This document shows positions 1 to 9,248 of a DNA stretch of 64,000 bases, piece after piece; position 1 is the stretch's first letter; the number at the start of each line of letters is the position of its first letter. A model generated the notes under the pieces. The model ran no database searches. It worked only from the letters and a program-made list of their open reading frames with translations, and was not told the origin of the DNA. The position numbers were made by a program, and so were the translations under genes. The stretch spans positions 2,232,001 through 2,296,000 of the forward strand of contig OX244046.1 of NCBI GenBank assembly GCA_945861085.1, in the 5' to 3' direction. The stretch comes from Clostridioides difficile_D. GTDB taxonomy: Bacteria; Bacillota; Clostridia; Peptostreptococcales; Peptostreptococcaceae.

Positions 1-1247
1 TTCTTACCTTGTTCTATACAATCCAATACTCTAGGATTTCCAAGAGAACCATGGAAAATTATATCAACATCATCTGGCTCTACAGCATTTTTATTTTGGA
101 AATCAACTAAATCCATACCTATTTCTTTAGCTATTTTCGCAAATTGAGCTTGTTGAGCCATAAATATTTGAGGTGAACCATAACCTCTCATAGCTCCTGC
201 TATTGGTGTATTTGTATATACAGGCATTCCAGTAAACTTTATATTTGGTATTTTATAAACTTTAAATACTTTATGGCTAAGTGCACCTATAACATTTAAA
301 GCACTTGATGCATATGCACCTGTATTTGTATATATTTTTATATCTTGTGCTATTACTTCTCCATCTTTATTTACACCAGTTTTTAATTTTACAAAAGACC
401 CATGACGAGTTCTTGTTGATATCATAGACTCTTTTCTTGTAAGAACCATTTTAACTGGTCTTCTAGTCATTTTTGATAGTGCTGCTGCTACTGGTTCAAT
501 TGTAAGTTCTAATTTTCCACCAAATGAACCTCCAATAGCAGGTCTTATAACTCTTACTTTGTTTAATGACATCCCAAAAATTTGAGATAGTATTATTCTA
601 AATCCAAATGTATTTTGACAAGGTGTATGTACAGTTAATTTATCATTATAATCATAGTGTGCAATTACACTATGAGTCTCTATTGCACTATGATGTATTG
701 CTGGAGTAGAGTATTCATCTTCAAATATATAATCACATTCTTTGAAGCCTTTTTCTACATCTCCTCCATTTATATTATTTTGTGAAACTATGTTTGAATC
801 TCCATGTATGCATATAGCATCTTCTTTTATTGCATCCTGTATAGTAAATACAGCTGGTAACTCTTCATACTCCACTTTTATAAGTTTTACAGCTTTTTCT
901 GCTATTTCTGGTGTTTCTGCTGCAACTGCTGCAACACGGTCACCAACAAATCTAACTGTATCTGAAAAAACAACTTCATTTTCAGGTATATTGTGCTCAT
1001 AAAATCTTAAAGAACCATTGTATTTTCTTTGTGATGTATTGAGATGAGTAGCTATAGCTCTAACTCCTACTACTTTCTCAGCTTCACTTGTATCTATACT
1101 TTTTATTTTTGCATGTGCTACAGGGCTTAAAAGCATTTTAGCATAAAGTACATTTTGTGGTTTTATATCAGCTACATATTTCATTTGACCAGTAACTTTT
1201 AAAGCTGCATCCTTTAGAGGGTATGATTTTCCTATTACTTTTTCCAT
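1..1247 (-). CDS. xdhA: Xanthine dehydrogenase-type molybdenum hydroxylase, molybdopterin subunit (C-terminus cut by window edge)
   Basis: Large molybdenum-cofactor subunit of a xanthine dehydrogenase-type hydroxylase, which would oxidise purines in the cytoplasm. About 415 N-terminal residues are visible; the rest runs off the left edge. It starts MEKVIGKSYPLKDA at 1247, 2 bases before the stop of the 2Fe-2S subunit is completed, so the two are translationally coupled. The N-terminal hammerhead domain is followed by the cofactor-binding motif GGSFGGK (about residue 240) and an RGYGSPQ motif (about residue 352), both typical of the family. The catalytic Glu lies outside the window. No FAD subunit is seen next to this pair; it may lie further left. 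Substrate is inferred from the neighbouring purine permeases; other purine or nicotinate-type substrates are possible. Confidence 0.9.
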   Translation of the reverse strand, partial: MEKVIGKSYPLKDAALKVTGQMKYVADIKPQNVLYAKMLLSPVAHAKIKSIDTSEAEKVVGVRAIATHLNTSQRKYNGSLRFYEHNIPENEVVFSDTVRFVGDRVAAVAAETPEIAEKAVKLIKVEYEELPAVFTIQDAIKEDAICIHGDSNIVSQNNINGGDVEKGFKECDYIFEDEYSTPAIHHSAIETHSVIAHYDYNDKLTVHTPCQNTFGFRIILSQIFGMSLNKVRVIRPAIGGSFGGKLELTIEPVAAALSKMTRRPVKMVLTRKESMISTRTRHGSFVKLKTGVNKDGEVIAQDIKIYTNTGAYASSALNVIGALSHKVFKVYKIPNIKFTGMPVYTNTPIAGAMRGYGSPQIFMAQQAQFAKIAKEIGMDLVDFQNKNAVEPDDVDIIFHGSLGNPRVLDCIEQGK

Positions 1248-1249
1248 AA

Positions 1250-1720
1250 TTATCTACCCCCTAATCTAGCTGCAGATAATTTTACAGCTTCTATAATTTT
1301 CACATATCCTGTACATCTACAGAGATTTTCTTTAAAAGCCTCTCTAATTTCATCTTCATTAGGAGATGCATTTCTATTTAAAAGAGCTTGTGTTGTTATA
1401 ATCATACCAGGAGTACAATATCCACATTGTACAGCTCCAACTTCTATAAAAGCTTCTTGTATTGGATGAAGATTTTCTCCATTAGCAAAACTTTCTATAG
1501 TGTATATAACTTTACCTTCGCAGTTTTTTGCAAGAAGTTTACAAGATTTCATGTCAACTCCATCTATCAAAACTTTACATGCTCCACAACTGCCACTATT
1601 ACAACCTTGTTTCGCTCCAGTTAGATTTAATTTTTCACGAAGTACATGCAAAAGAGTTTCATTCTTTTCAACTTCTATTTCATACATGTAATCATTAATA
1701 TTTAATTTTATTTTTTCCAT
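1250..1720 (-). CDS. xdhC: Xanthine dehydrogenase-type hydroxylase, 2Fe-2S subunit
   Basis: Small electron-transfer subunit of 156 residues, the normal family length. The plant-ferredoxin-like cluster ligands are Cys40, Cys45, Cys48 and Cys60. The second, all-helical cluster is held by Cys99, Cys102, Cys134 and Cys136 (QCGYC and CRC motifs). Start at 1720 has a strong GGAGGAG ribosome site. It sits directly upstream of the molybdopterin subunit and downstream of the amidohydrolase on the same strand, so it is probably part of a purine-degradation operon. A second, different copy occurs at 16506-16955. Confidence 0.93.
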   Translation of the reverse strand: MEKIKLNINDYMYEIEVEKNETLLHVLREKLNLTGAKQGCNSGSCGACKVLIDGVDMKSCKLLAKNCEGKVIYTIESFANGENLHPIQEAFIEVGAVQCGYCTPGMIITTQALLNRNASPNEDEIREAFKENLCRCTGYVKIIEAVKLSAARLGGR

Positions 1721-1746
1721 TTTCTCCTCCTACAGATAAACTAATG

Positions 1747-1768
1747 TTGTAATAGAATATTATTACAA
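1747..1768. repeat. Inverted repeat between amidohydrolase and xdhC
   Basis: Two 8-base arms, TTGTAATA and TATTACAA, are separated by 6 bases in the 61-base gap before xdhC. It lacks a T-run and G/C content, so an operator is more likely than a terminator. No matching regulator is recognised. Confidence 0.4.
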
Positions 1769-1781
1769 TCTTATTTTAATA

Positions 1782-3176
1782 TTAGTATAAGCTATTCCAC
1801 TTATGTCCTTCCATTCTATTAGTTACATTAGCTCTCTTACATAATTCTTCTGCTGCATGTTGTGCATTTAATAATACTTGTTCTTCACTTTCAATTGTAG
1901 TTACTTTTCCATTTTCAAGTATTATGTTTCCATCAACTAGAACACTCTCTACATTGTGCATGCTAGCTGAATATACCAAAGTTGATACAGGATTGTGAAG
2001 AGGTATTGATTTTGGAGAAAGCATTGAGTTAAATATTACCAAGTCAGCTTTTTTTCCAATCTCCAAAGAACCTATTTCATCTTCCATTCTAAGAGTTCTT
2101 GCTCCCTCTATCGTAGCCATTTCAAGAACTTTCTCTGCAGAAATTGCAAGAGGGTCACAATTATTTACTTTATGTTGTAAAGCTGTTAGTTTCATAAGCT
2201 CTATCATATCTTGTGCATTATTACTTGCTGCACCATCAAGACCTAAACTTACATTTATACCTTTTTTTAACATTTCTGGAACAGGTGCAACACCAGAGGC
2301 AAGATACATATTACTTGCTACATTATGAGAAACTTTTATGTCATACTTTTTAAGCATTTCCATGTCTTCATCAGTTATACACACACAATGTACTGCTACA
2401 ACTTCTGGACCTACTATGCCCCATTTTTCAAGTAATTTTATATCTATTTCTCCATGTATATCTTTTGTTGCTGTTCTTGCAAATTCTGTTTCAGATATAT
2501 GAACTGTAAAATATGAATCATATTCTTTAACTATATTCCAAAGCATTTTACCCATTTCTTCAGATATAGCCCACATTGAAGAAGGTGCTACACAGATTTT
2601 TATTCTTCCATTTTCTGAATTGTGATATTTTTCAAATACCCTTCTTAAATCTTTTTCAACCGTTTCCACATCTTCTATAAGTTCTTTATGAATACCTAAA
2701 TCTATACAGCCTCTACCTACAACACCTCTTATACCTAAATCTTTATATGCTTTTACGATTCCATCTGTAAGTCCTGGTCTATTGTGAGTATGCATATAAT
2801 CAACCATTGTAGTTATACCACTTTTTAAACCTTCCATACATCCAAGCATTGCAGCATCATAAGTATCCTGTTCTGTTAAGAATTTTGCTGATGGAAACAT
2901 CATTGTATTTAGCCACTCATGAAGTGCCATATCATCACCTAGACCTTTTAATAATACCTGGAATAAGTGATTATGAGTATTTATAAAGCCAGGGAATATT
3001 ACTTTTCCATTAGCATCTATAACTTTTTTGGCATCTAGATACTTAGGCTCAATATCAACTGTATTTCCTATATCCAATATTCTGTCACCTTGAATAGCTA
3101 TTGCTCCATCAAATATGACTTCTCTGTCTTTATTAACTGTAACAACTATTGCATTTTTTATCAGTATATCAATCAT
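1782..3176 (-). CDS. Amidohydrolase of the SsnA/Atz/guanine-deaminase-like superfamily
   Basis: Metal-dependent amidohydrolase of 464 residues. The metal-binding HNH of strand 1 is seen in GFINTHNH (about residue 67), with further His motifs VHISE and VAVHC and an Asp in SLGLDGAASN, as in Atz/Trz deaminases. I start at ATG 3176 because AGGGGGA lies 6 bases upstream; an upstream in-frame ATG at 3203 has no ribosome site. It is followed by xdhC and preceded by two purine-type permeases, so a purine or pterin-like ring deaminase is likely. Guanine deaminase, 8-oxoguanine deaminase and SsnA-type proteins are hard to separate by eye, so the substrate is left open. Confidence 0.85.
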   Translation of the reverse strand: MIDILIKNAIVVTVNKDREVIFDGAIAIQGDRILDIGNTVDIEPKYLDAKKVIDANGKVIFPGFINTHNHLFQVLLKGLGDDMALHEWLNTMMFPSAKFLTEQDTYDAAMLGCMEGLKSGITTMVDYMHTHNRPGLTDGIVKAYKDLGIRGVVGRGCIDLGIHKELIEDVETVEKDLRRVFEKYHNSENGRIKICVAPSSMWAISEEMGKMLWNIVKEYDSYFTVHISETEFARTATKDIHGEIDIKLLEKWGIVGPEVVAVHCVCITDEDMEMLKKYDIKVSHNVASNMYLASGVAPVPEMLKKGINVSLGLDGAASNNAQDMIELMKLTALQHKVNNCDPLAISAEKVLEMATIEGARTLRMEDEIGSLEIGKKADLVIFNSMLSPKSIPLHNPVSTLVYSASMHNVESVLVDGNIILENGKVTTIESEEQVLLNAQHAAEELCKRANVTNRMEGHKWNSLY

Positions 3177-3248
3177 CTTAAATCCCCCTTTTAATACTTT
3201 CATTACAACATTTTATCATATGGTTTTCTTATATCATATCTAATACAT

Positions 3249-4610
3249 TTATCCAATATTTTCCTCAAGGTTTGAAGTAACGTTTTCAGCCTTTTTACTT
3301 GACTTTAATTTAAATAATGTTTGAAGTAATATAGCTATTATTGCTCCAGAAACTATACTTGACCCTCCAAGGACAGTTCCAATTGTTTCTGGGAATTGGT
3401 CTAAAACTTGTGGAGCAGTTGTAAGACCCATACTTGTTGCTATAGATACACCTGCTATAAGATTATTTTCTTCAGTGAATCCATCCATACTCATAATAGA
3501 GAAACCAGACATTGCTATTGATGAGAAAACTACTAAAGTTGCTCCACCAACAACACAAGATGGTATAGTTGTCATTATTGCACCCAATGCTGGAGATATT
3601 CCTGCTAGCAATAATACAAGTGCCCCTAGTGCTATTACAAATCTACTTGTAACTTTGTTCATAGATACAATTACTGTATTTTGGCTAAATACTCCAGTTG
3701 GAAGAGCTGCAAATAGTGATGAAATTATAGAAGTTATAGAATTTCCTAAAACAACTGATGCTAATTCTTCGTCAGTTACCTCTCTATCCATTGCTCCTAC
3801 TGTAGCTATTGTACAAGCACCCATCATATCAGCTATACCTATTATGTAAATAATAGTAAACATTACTATTAACTCTGGTCTAAATTCTAATCCAAAAGCT
3901 GCTGGTGTTGGTAAAGATACTATAGCTGCTCCTTGAACTGCTGAGAAATCAACTAATCCTAAAACTAAAGATATAGCATAACCTACTAATATTCCTATCA
4001 ATATTGAAGAATTTTTTACTAGACCTTTACCATATTTATTTATCATTATTATTACAAAAGCAACTATAACTCCTACAATAAAGTTTATTGGACTTCCAAA
4101 TGTTTGTGCACCTTCTCCTCCTGCTAAATTCTTTATAGCTGTTGCAAATAATCCAAGTCCCATACATGATATTATAGTTCCAGAAACTATTGGAGTGAAT
4201 ATATGTCTAATTTTCTTAACTCCAAATCCTACAAAGAATACGATTACCCCAGCAGCAATCTGTGCTCCAAATAGAGCAGCTAAACCATCTTTGGCTGCTA
4301 CTGAAAGACATGCTCCTAAAAATACATAACTCATTCCCATCATTACAGGTAATCTTGAGCCTAATTTAAATCCTTTAAATAAAGGTATTGGATATAATTG
4401 TAAAAATGTTGCTAAACCTGCTGCTAACATAGAACCCTGAATCAACATTGTTGCTTGCCCCTGGTTAAGTCCTACCACGTTTGCTATTAATATCGCAGGT
4501 ACCATATTTCCTACTATCATTGCTAACAGATGTTGTAAAGCTAAAGGTATTGATTCCTTTAGTGGTGGTATCCCATCGACATCATATTTTGAAGTATTAC
4601 GTGTTTTCAT
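3249..4610 (-). CDS. NCS2 (NAT) family xanthine/uracil-type permease
   Basis: Integral membrane purine or pyrimidine permease, about 453 residues with 14 predicted membrane segments in the NAT fold. It carries the family opening VDGIPPLKESIPLALQH and the Gln-Asn of the NAT signature (SQNTVIVSMNK). The Gly usually found two residues after Asn is Val here, unlike the neighbouring paralogue. Start chosen at ATG 4610 because GGGAGG lies 9 bases upstream; the ATG at 4631 has no ribosome site. It is followed by the amidohydrolase, so it probably imports that operon's substrate. Exact substrate is not determinable by eye. Confidence 0.9.
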   Translation of the reverse strand: MKTRNTSKYDVDGIPPLKESIPLALQHLLAMIVGNMVPAILIANVVGLNQGQATMLIQGSMLAAGLATFLQLYPIPLFKGFKLGSRLPVMMGMSYVFLGACLSVAAKDGLAALFGAQIAAGVIVFFVGFGVKKIRHIFTPIVSGTIISCMGLGLFATAIKNLAGGEGAQTFGSPINFIVGVIVAFVIIMINKYGKGLVKNSSILIGILVGYAISLVLGLVDFSAVQGAAIVSLPTPAAFGLEFRPELIVMFTIIYIIGIADMMGACTIATVGAMDREVTDEELASVVLGNSITSIISSLFAALPTGVFSQNTVIVSMNKVTSRFVIALGALVLLLAGISPALGAIMTTIPSCVVGGATLVVFSSIAMSGFSIMSMDGFTEENNLIAGVSIATSMGLTTAPQVLDQFPETIGTVLGGSSIVSGAIIAILLQTLFKLKSSKKAENVTSNLEENIG

Positions 4611-4905
4611 AAAATAAATCCTCCCATACATAAATATCTTGACTAAATATTTTTATAATTATTTTCTATAAATATTTTTATGACCATGAATTTATTGCTC
4701 AACCGATAAACACAGCTAAACTGAGCTATTTTTATAAAAAACTAACAAATTTGTAAATATGCCCTCCCCGATTTTCTACTTGAATAAATATTAATTGTCT
4801 GGTATATATTTTTTGTTAAATTTTTCATTAAAATGAATAGCTATCAAAAATAATCTAACAATCTCATAATAAATAATTTAAACAAACCTTTCAAATTATT
4901 ATATT
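4611..4905 (-). other. Leader/intergenic region of the first NCS2 permease
   Basis: This 295-base gap holds no ORF. On the minus strand there is a short hairpin with GCTCA/TGAGC arms at about 4697-4727 and a purine-rich GGGGAGGG run near 4763-4770. I see no purine-riboswitch core, no sigma-54 -24/-12 pair and no convincing terminator. Confidence 0.4.
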
Positions 4906-6270
4906 TTAATTAGTCTCCTCCATAACAGCTCTTTCTTTAGCTTCATCCTCTAGACTTTTATTTGGTATTATTAGATTTAAAACGAATGCAACTAATGTCG
5001 CAATTACTATTGGAGATTCTCCAAATACTAATTTTACAAATGAAGGAAATGCCTCTTGAGCTGCTGGGACTGATGTTATTCCCATGCCTAAAGCAATCGC
5101 CAAACCAACAATTGTAATATTTCTTGATGACAACTCTTCTGTAATAATTAACTTTATTCCTGTCATTGTTATCATACTAAATATAGATATTGTCGCTCCC
5201 CCTAAAACAGAATATGGTATAGTGGTCATTAATGCACCAAATTTAGGTACAAACCCCGATAATAACATAAATATACCAGCTATTCCAAGCACAAATCTAC
5301 TTATTACTTTGTTCATAGCTACCATCCCTACATTTTGGCTATATGATGATGGTGGCAAACCTCCAAACAAAGCTCCTATCATAGTACAAAATCCACTTCC
5401 TATTACTCCACTTGATAATTCTTTATCTGTGATATTCCTATCCATACCTCCTATTGTAGTAGCTGATAAATCCCCAATTGCTTGAACAGCATTGATTATA
5501 CTTACAATTACTACTGATATTACTACAGGCATATCAAATTCCATTCCAAATTCAAGTGGTTTAGGTACTGCAAACCAAGCTGCCTCTCTAATAGGGTCAA
5601 AATTTATTATACCCAAAACTAAAGATACACAATATCCAACTATAATTCCCAAAAATATTGCTGCCAATTTTGCATACCCTTTTGCAAATTGACTAAGACC
5701 TATAACTACCACTAGTGTTATAGCTGCTACTGCCCAATTTTGCATAGAGCCATAAGTAGGGCTATTTACACCACCTGCCATATAATTTATTGCTATAGGA
5801 TACAAAGATAATCCAATTGTAAAAACTACTGTTCCTGCAACTATATTCGGAAAAAATTTTCTTATCTTTTTTATGAATACTCCTATTAATACTGTAGCTA
5901 CTCCCCCTATTAATTGTGCACCTAAGATGCTTGCTAATCCATAATTTCCTCCAACCGCTACAAGTGTTGGTACATAAGTAAAACCAACGCCAAAAATTAT
6001 AGGCAATCTTGAACCAATATTTCCTATTGGATATAGTTGTATAAGAGTTGATATACCAGCTATTATTAATGCATATTGTACTAATAGTGTTATTTGTGTA
6101 GGACTAACACCCACAGCTCCTCCTACAACTATAGGTACTGTAACAGTCCCAACTATCATTGCCAATATATGCTGCATTGATAGTGGCAAACACTTTAAAA
6201 TTGGTGGCCTTCCATCAATATCAAACATAGAAACATTTTTTTGATATTTACTCAAGGTTATCACTCCCAA
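4906..6270 (-). CDS. NCS2 (NAT) family xanthine/uracil-type permease, second copy
   Basis: Purine-type permease of 454 residues, paralogous to the gene at 3249-4610. It shares the FDIDGRPPILKCLPLSMQH opening and has the normal NAT signature QNVGMVAMNK, with Gly present. About 14 hydrophobic segments are visible. The start at 6270 reads MGVITLSKYQKN. A sigma-54 promoter lies about 76 bases upstream of the start (6346-6365), and the next gene upstream is a sigma-54 activator, so expression is probably activator-dependent. Two adjacent permeases with different signature residues suggest different substrates or affinities. Confidence 0.9.
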   Translation of the reverse strand: MGVITLSKYQKNVSMFDIDGRPPILKCLPLSMQHILAMIVGTVTVPIVVGGAVGVSPTQITLLVQYALIIAGISTLIQLYPIGNIGSRLPIIFGVGFTYVPTLVAVGGNYGLASILGAQLIGGVATVLIGVFIKKIRKFFPNIVAGTVVFTIGLSLYPIAINYMAGGVNSPTYGSMQNWAVAAITLVVVIGLSQFAKGYAKLAAIFLGIIVGYCVSLVLGIINFDPIREAAWFAVPKPLEFGMEFDMPVVISVVIVSIINAVQAIGDLSATTIGGMDRNITDKELSSGVIGSGFCTMIGALFGGLPPSSYSQNVGMVAMNKVISRFVLGIAGIFMLLSGFVPKFGALMTTIPYSVLGGATISIFSMITMTGIKLIITEELSSRNITIVGLAIALGMGITSVPAAQEAFPSFVKLVFGESPIVIATLVAFVLNLIIPNKSLEDEAKERAVMEETN

Positions 6271-6345
6271 CTATTTTTTAATGACAGTTATTATTATCTC
6301 ACACAACATCCTTTCTTTTTTTTATTTTGTCATCTCAATTTAATA

Positions 6346-6365
6346 TGAAGCAATTATAATGCCAA
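6346..6365 (-). promoter_or_regulatory. Sigma-54 (-24/-12) promoter before NCS2 permease
   Basis: Read on the minus strand, TTGGCATTATAATTGCTT has the -24 GG and -12 GC exactly 10 bases apart, the diagnostic sigma-54 spacing. It lies upstream of the permease start at 6270. A nearly identical element is at 7820-7838. Confidence 0.85.
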
Positions 6366-6493
6366 TTTTTTAACATAATTGTTTTACATATATAATTTTT
6401 ATTATATTTGTTAGTATTTGATAATTTGATAAAGCATTTATTTTTTTAAATTCTTTCAAATTTTTTTTATTTTTGGATAATAGAAATACTATA

Positions 6494-6535
6494 ACAAAAA
6501 AAACTCATGGAAAATAATTTTCCATGTGTTTTTTA
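6494..6535 (-). terminator. Rho-independent terminator after the sigma-54 activator
   Basis: Hairpin with CATGGAAAA and TTTTCCATG arms and a TTAT loop, followed on the minus strand by a T-run; the plus strand also has a T-run, so it may act both ways. It separates the activator from the permease promoter. Confidence 0.8.
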
Positions 6536-6584
6536 TCAATTTTATAATTTCAAATTTTAGAATTGAGAATAAAAAATCTAATTA

Positions 6585-7625
6585 TTATACATCTATTTTT
6601 CTGTACAATGTAGCTAGTGATATTCCAAGTTTTTTAGCAGCTAGCTTTTTAGACTTAGTATCACTTCCATAAAACTTTAACACTTTCTTTATATACGCTC
6701 TTTCAAATTCTTCAAGTGTAAGTATGTCTTGTTCCATACTTATTTCATAGTCATTTTCCTCAAACAGTTTTATATTTATATTATTTATCTTAAAATATTC
6801 AATTATTTTTTTGTTTATTATACCTTTATGTATTATTCCATCTTCTTCAAGGAGATTTAAGGCCAACTCTATTGTGTTTTCCAACTCCCTAATATTCCCT
6901 GGCCAGGGATATTTAAGCAACATATGCTCTACATCTGGTTCTATATGGTATACATTTTTCTTCATCTTTCTCGAATATTTATCTATAAAATTGTTTATTA
7001 ATATTTGTATATCATCTCCTCTTTCTCTAAGTGGAGGTACTTCTAAAGGTATTACATTTAATCTATAGTATAAGTCTTCTCTAAATTTATTTTCCTTAAC
7101 CAACTCAAATAAATCTCTATTAGTAGCTGATATGATTCTAACATCTATATCAATTAGTTCATTTGAACCTATTCTCGTAAACTTCTTTTCCTGTAATACT
7201 CTCAATAGCTTTGATTGTAATTGGATTGGCATATCTCCTATCTCATCTAAAAATACAACTCCTCCATTTGCCAATTCAAATTTACCAATTTTACCTTTTG
7301 AATCTGCTCCACTAAAAGCTCCTTTTGTATATCCAAAAAGTTCACTTTCCAGTAGAGGTTCTGGTATAGCAGCACAGTTTATAGCAACGAATGTTTTATT
7401 CCCTCTGTTTCCTGCGAGATGAATGGCTCTTGCTATTAACTCTTTTCCAGTGCCACTTTCTCCAGTTATAGCTACAGTAGAATCACTATTTCCTATCTTG
7501 CAAATTCTATTTTTAAGAGCGCGCATTACATCAGACTCTCCAATTATAGAGTCTACAGTTGTTGTCCCCCAAATATTGTATACTTCCATTCCACCATACA
7601 TTACTGAATCACTGTGTTTGTCCAT
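6585..7625 (-). CDS. Sigma-54-dependent transcriptional activator without a sensory domain
   Basis: AAA+ bacterial enhancer-binding protein of 346 residues. Walker A is GESGTGKE (55-62), the sigma-54-contacting loop is GAFSGA (102-107, a variant of GAFTGA), Walker B is VVFLDEIGDM (123-132), and ATNRDLFE and FREDLYYRLN follow. A Fis-type helix-turn-helix closes the protein (LAAKKLGISLATLYRKI). Only about 25 residues precede the AAA+ domain, so there is no PAS, GAF or receiver domain. Start at 7625 has GGAG 10 bases upstream. It presumably drives the sigma-54 promoters at 6346-6365 and 7820-7838, the latter upstream of itself. How it senses its signal is not visible. Confidence 0.93.
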   Translation of the reverse strand: MDKHSDSVMYGGMEVYNIWGTTTVDSIIGESDVMRALKNRICKIGNSDSTVAITGESGTGKELIARAIHLAGNRGNKTFVAINCAAIPEPLLESELFGYTKGAFSGADSKGKIGKFELANGGVVFLDEIGDMPIQLQSKLLRVLQEKKFTRIGSNELIDIDVRIISATNRDLFELVKENKFREDLYYRLNVIPLEVPPLRERGDDIQILINNFIDKYSRKMKKNVYHIEPDVEHMLLKYPWPGNIRELENTIELALNLLEEDGIIHKGIINKKIIEYFKINNINIKLFEENDYEISMEQDILTLEEFERAYIKKVLKFYGSDTKSKKLAAKKLGISLATLYRKIDV

Positions 7626-7750
7626 AAAATATCAACTCCAAATAAGTATTCTATATAATAATCACTTACATTATTTATTTAATTATATCATAACAGAAAA
7701 GTTTAGTTATAATTTAATAATATTATTTTATTTTTTAAATAGAGCTTAAT

Positions 7751-7794
7751 AAAAAGTATATCTACCAATTTCAATTTAGTAGATATACTTTTTT
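7751..7794. terminator. Bidirectional hairpin between sigma-54 promoter and activator gene
   Basis: Twelve-base arms AAGTATATCTAC and GTAGATATACTT with T-runs on both strands. It would end transcription from the mcrBC cassette, but it also lies only about 20 bases after the predicted start from the sigma-54 promoter at 7820-7838, so it may attenuate the activator gene. Confidence 0.75.
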
Positions 7795-7819
7795 AAATTT
7801 TTAAGCATCCTGTATTAAA

Positions 7820-7838
7820 TAAGCAATTACAATGCCAT
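7820..7838 (-). promoter_or_regulatory. Sigma-54 (-24/-12) promoter upstream of the activator gene
   Basis: Minus-strand ATGGCATTGTAATTGCTTA has -24 GG and -12 GC with the required 10-base interval and closely matches the element at 6346-6365. It points at the activator gene (start 7625), implying autoregulation. Confidence 0.82.
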
Positions 7839-7979
7839 ACTTTAATATATAAATAATTTTTTAAATTTTTAATTTAAGATTTCTATAAATTTTTTTCTAT
7901 ACATTATAGTTTTTCCCTACATATAAAAGTATATTTATCATTTTATAATGTATTTTTATTATTTTTAAAATTCTTATTT

Positions 7980-9248
7980 TTAAAATTTATAATTAAAGAT
8001 TATCTTTTTCAAATCATTCTTTGTGTTTTTTATATCATCTAATCTCACAGTTTTTGCTTCTATAAACTTACCTTTAAATGATTCTGATAATTTCCAAGAA
8101 CTATAATTTTTATCTTTTTGAATACAAGGATATAATAAGATACATCTTTTTGCACTTTCATATGTTGTTATATATGCATACATCTGATATATATCACTTG
8201 ACCTATAAAAAACATTTGAATCTACTTCAATAGCTTTCCACTTAGTATCAATTATAATTTCATATTCATTTTTTAAGTCATATAAAACTATATCTGGTCT
8301 TAAATTAAAATTTTTCTTCCCTGTTTGTTCATTTTTTAAAAGAAATTTACTCTTATCTTGTATATAGGTCTCTCTAAATGCATTATCCCAGATACTTTTT
8401 ATTAAAATTCCTATATATTCTTCATACAAAGTATTTATTTCAAATAATATAGAAAATGCCTCTTGATTGTTTTCGCTGTTATCCATAGATAAATTTAAAA
8501 GTATAAGTCTAGCCAATAAATAACAATCTTTAAATCTATCATTATTTTTATAAAATTTATAATCTAATAGTTTTTTTCTATCTATATAAATTAAATCTAC
8601 ATTTTGAAAATATCTTAAAAGTTTTTTAATCTTGCATTGAATTGAGTTATCATTTATTCTACATAAAATAGATAGACATGCTTTTTTAAGAACTTGATTC
8701 AAGAAATTATTTTCACTATATTCATCATACTCACATTTTATTTTCATTGGAGAAATACTTTTTTCTCTTGCATATGTACTTAATAATATTTTACCTCTTG
8801 TAACATTTGAATTCTCTATTTTATTTATATATTCAAAATGGATTCCTCTCTTAATCTGTGTTTGCATGCTCTCAATAAAATACATAGCAAAAAAATTTAA
8901 GAGATTATAATTTTTTAAACTTAATCTTATGTTTTCGTTCATTATAATTGGAATTTTATTACATGTAGAAAGCATTTGTAGTAACATTTCTCTGTCTTTT
9001 ACAAGATTATCACTTAATGACAATTTTGGAAGTATTTCAAGTATTACATTTTCAAAACATATAACACCTACATAGTTTATGAATCTAAGCTTTTTGTACT
9101 TAATATCTATTATGTTACTCTTTAATATACCATTATTATTTTCTAGATATTTAAGTAATTTTTCATATTCAATTTCTGTAAGCTCATTTTCACCATTACC
9201 TACTCTTATCCATTCATAAGTTTCTTTAACATATATATTTTTACTCAT
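7980..9248 (-). CDS. mcrC: McrC-like PD-(D/E)xK restriction nuclease subunit
   Basis: Nuclease partner of a McrBC-type, modification-dependent restriction system; 422 residues. The McrC N-terminal region contains an RGKILL motif near 151-156, followed by an FE-LYEEYIG segment near 269-280. The catalytic core shows RPDIVLYD (Asp319) and IIIDTKWK (Asp334 and Lys336), the PD...DxK signature. It overlaps the upstream McrB gene by 8 bases, so the two are translationally coupled. McrC proteins are recruited to DNA by the McrB GTPase ring. A terminator-like hairpin follows at 7751-7794. Confidence 0.88.
   Translation of the reverse strand: MSKNIYVKETYEWIRVGNGENELTEIEYEKLLKYLENNNGILKSNIIDIKYKKLRFINYVGVICFENVILEILPKLSLSDNLVKDREMLLQMLSTCNKIPIIMNENIRLSLKNYNLLNFFAMYFIESMQTQIKRGIHFEYINKIENSNVTRGKILLSTYAREKSISPMKIKCEYDEYSENNFLNQVLKKACLSILCRINDNSIQCKIKKLLRYFQNVDLIYIDRKKLLDYKFYKNNDRFKDCYLLARLILLNLSMDNSENNQEAFSILFEINTLYEEYIGILIKSIWDNAFRETYIQDKSKFLLKNEQTGKKNFNLRPDIVLYDLKNEYEIIIDTKWKAIEVDSNVFYRSSDIYQMYAYITTYESAKRCILLYPCIQKDKNYSSWKLSESFKGKFIEAKTVRLDDIKNTKNDLKKIIFNYKF

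Noticed and set aside
4690..4780. Purine riboswitch before the first NCS2 permease
   Set aside because: No CTACCG or GACTATG-type core; only a short hairpin.
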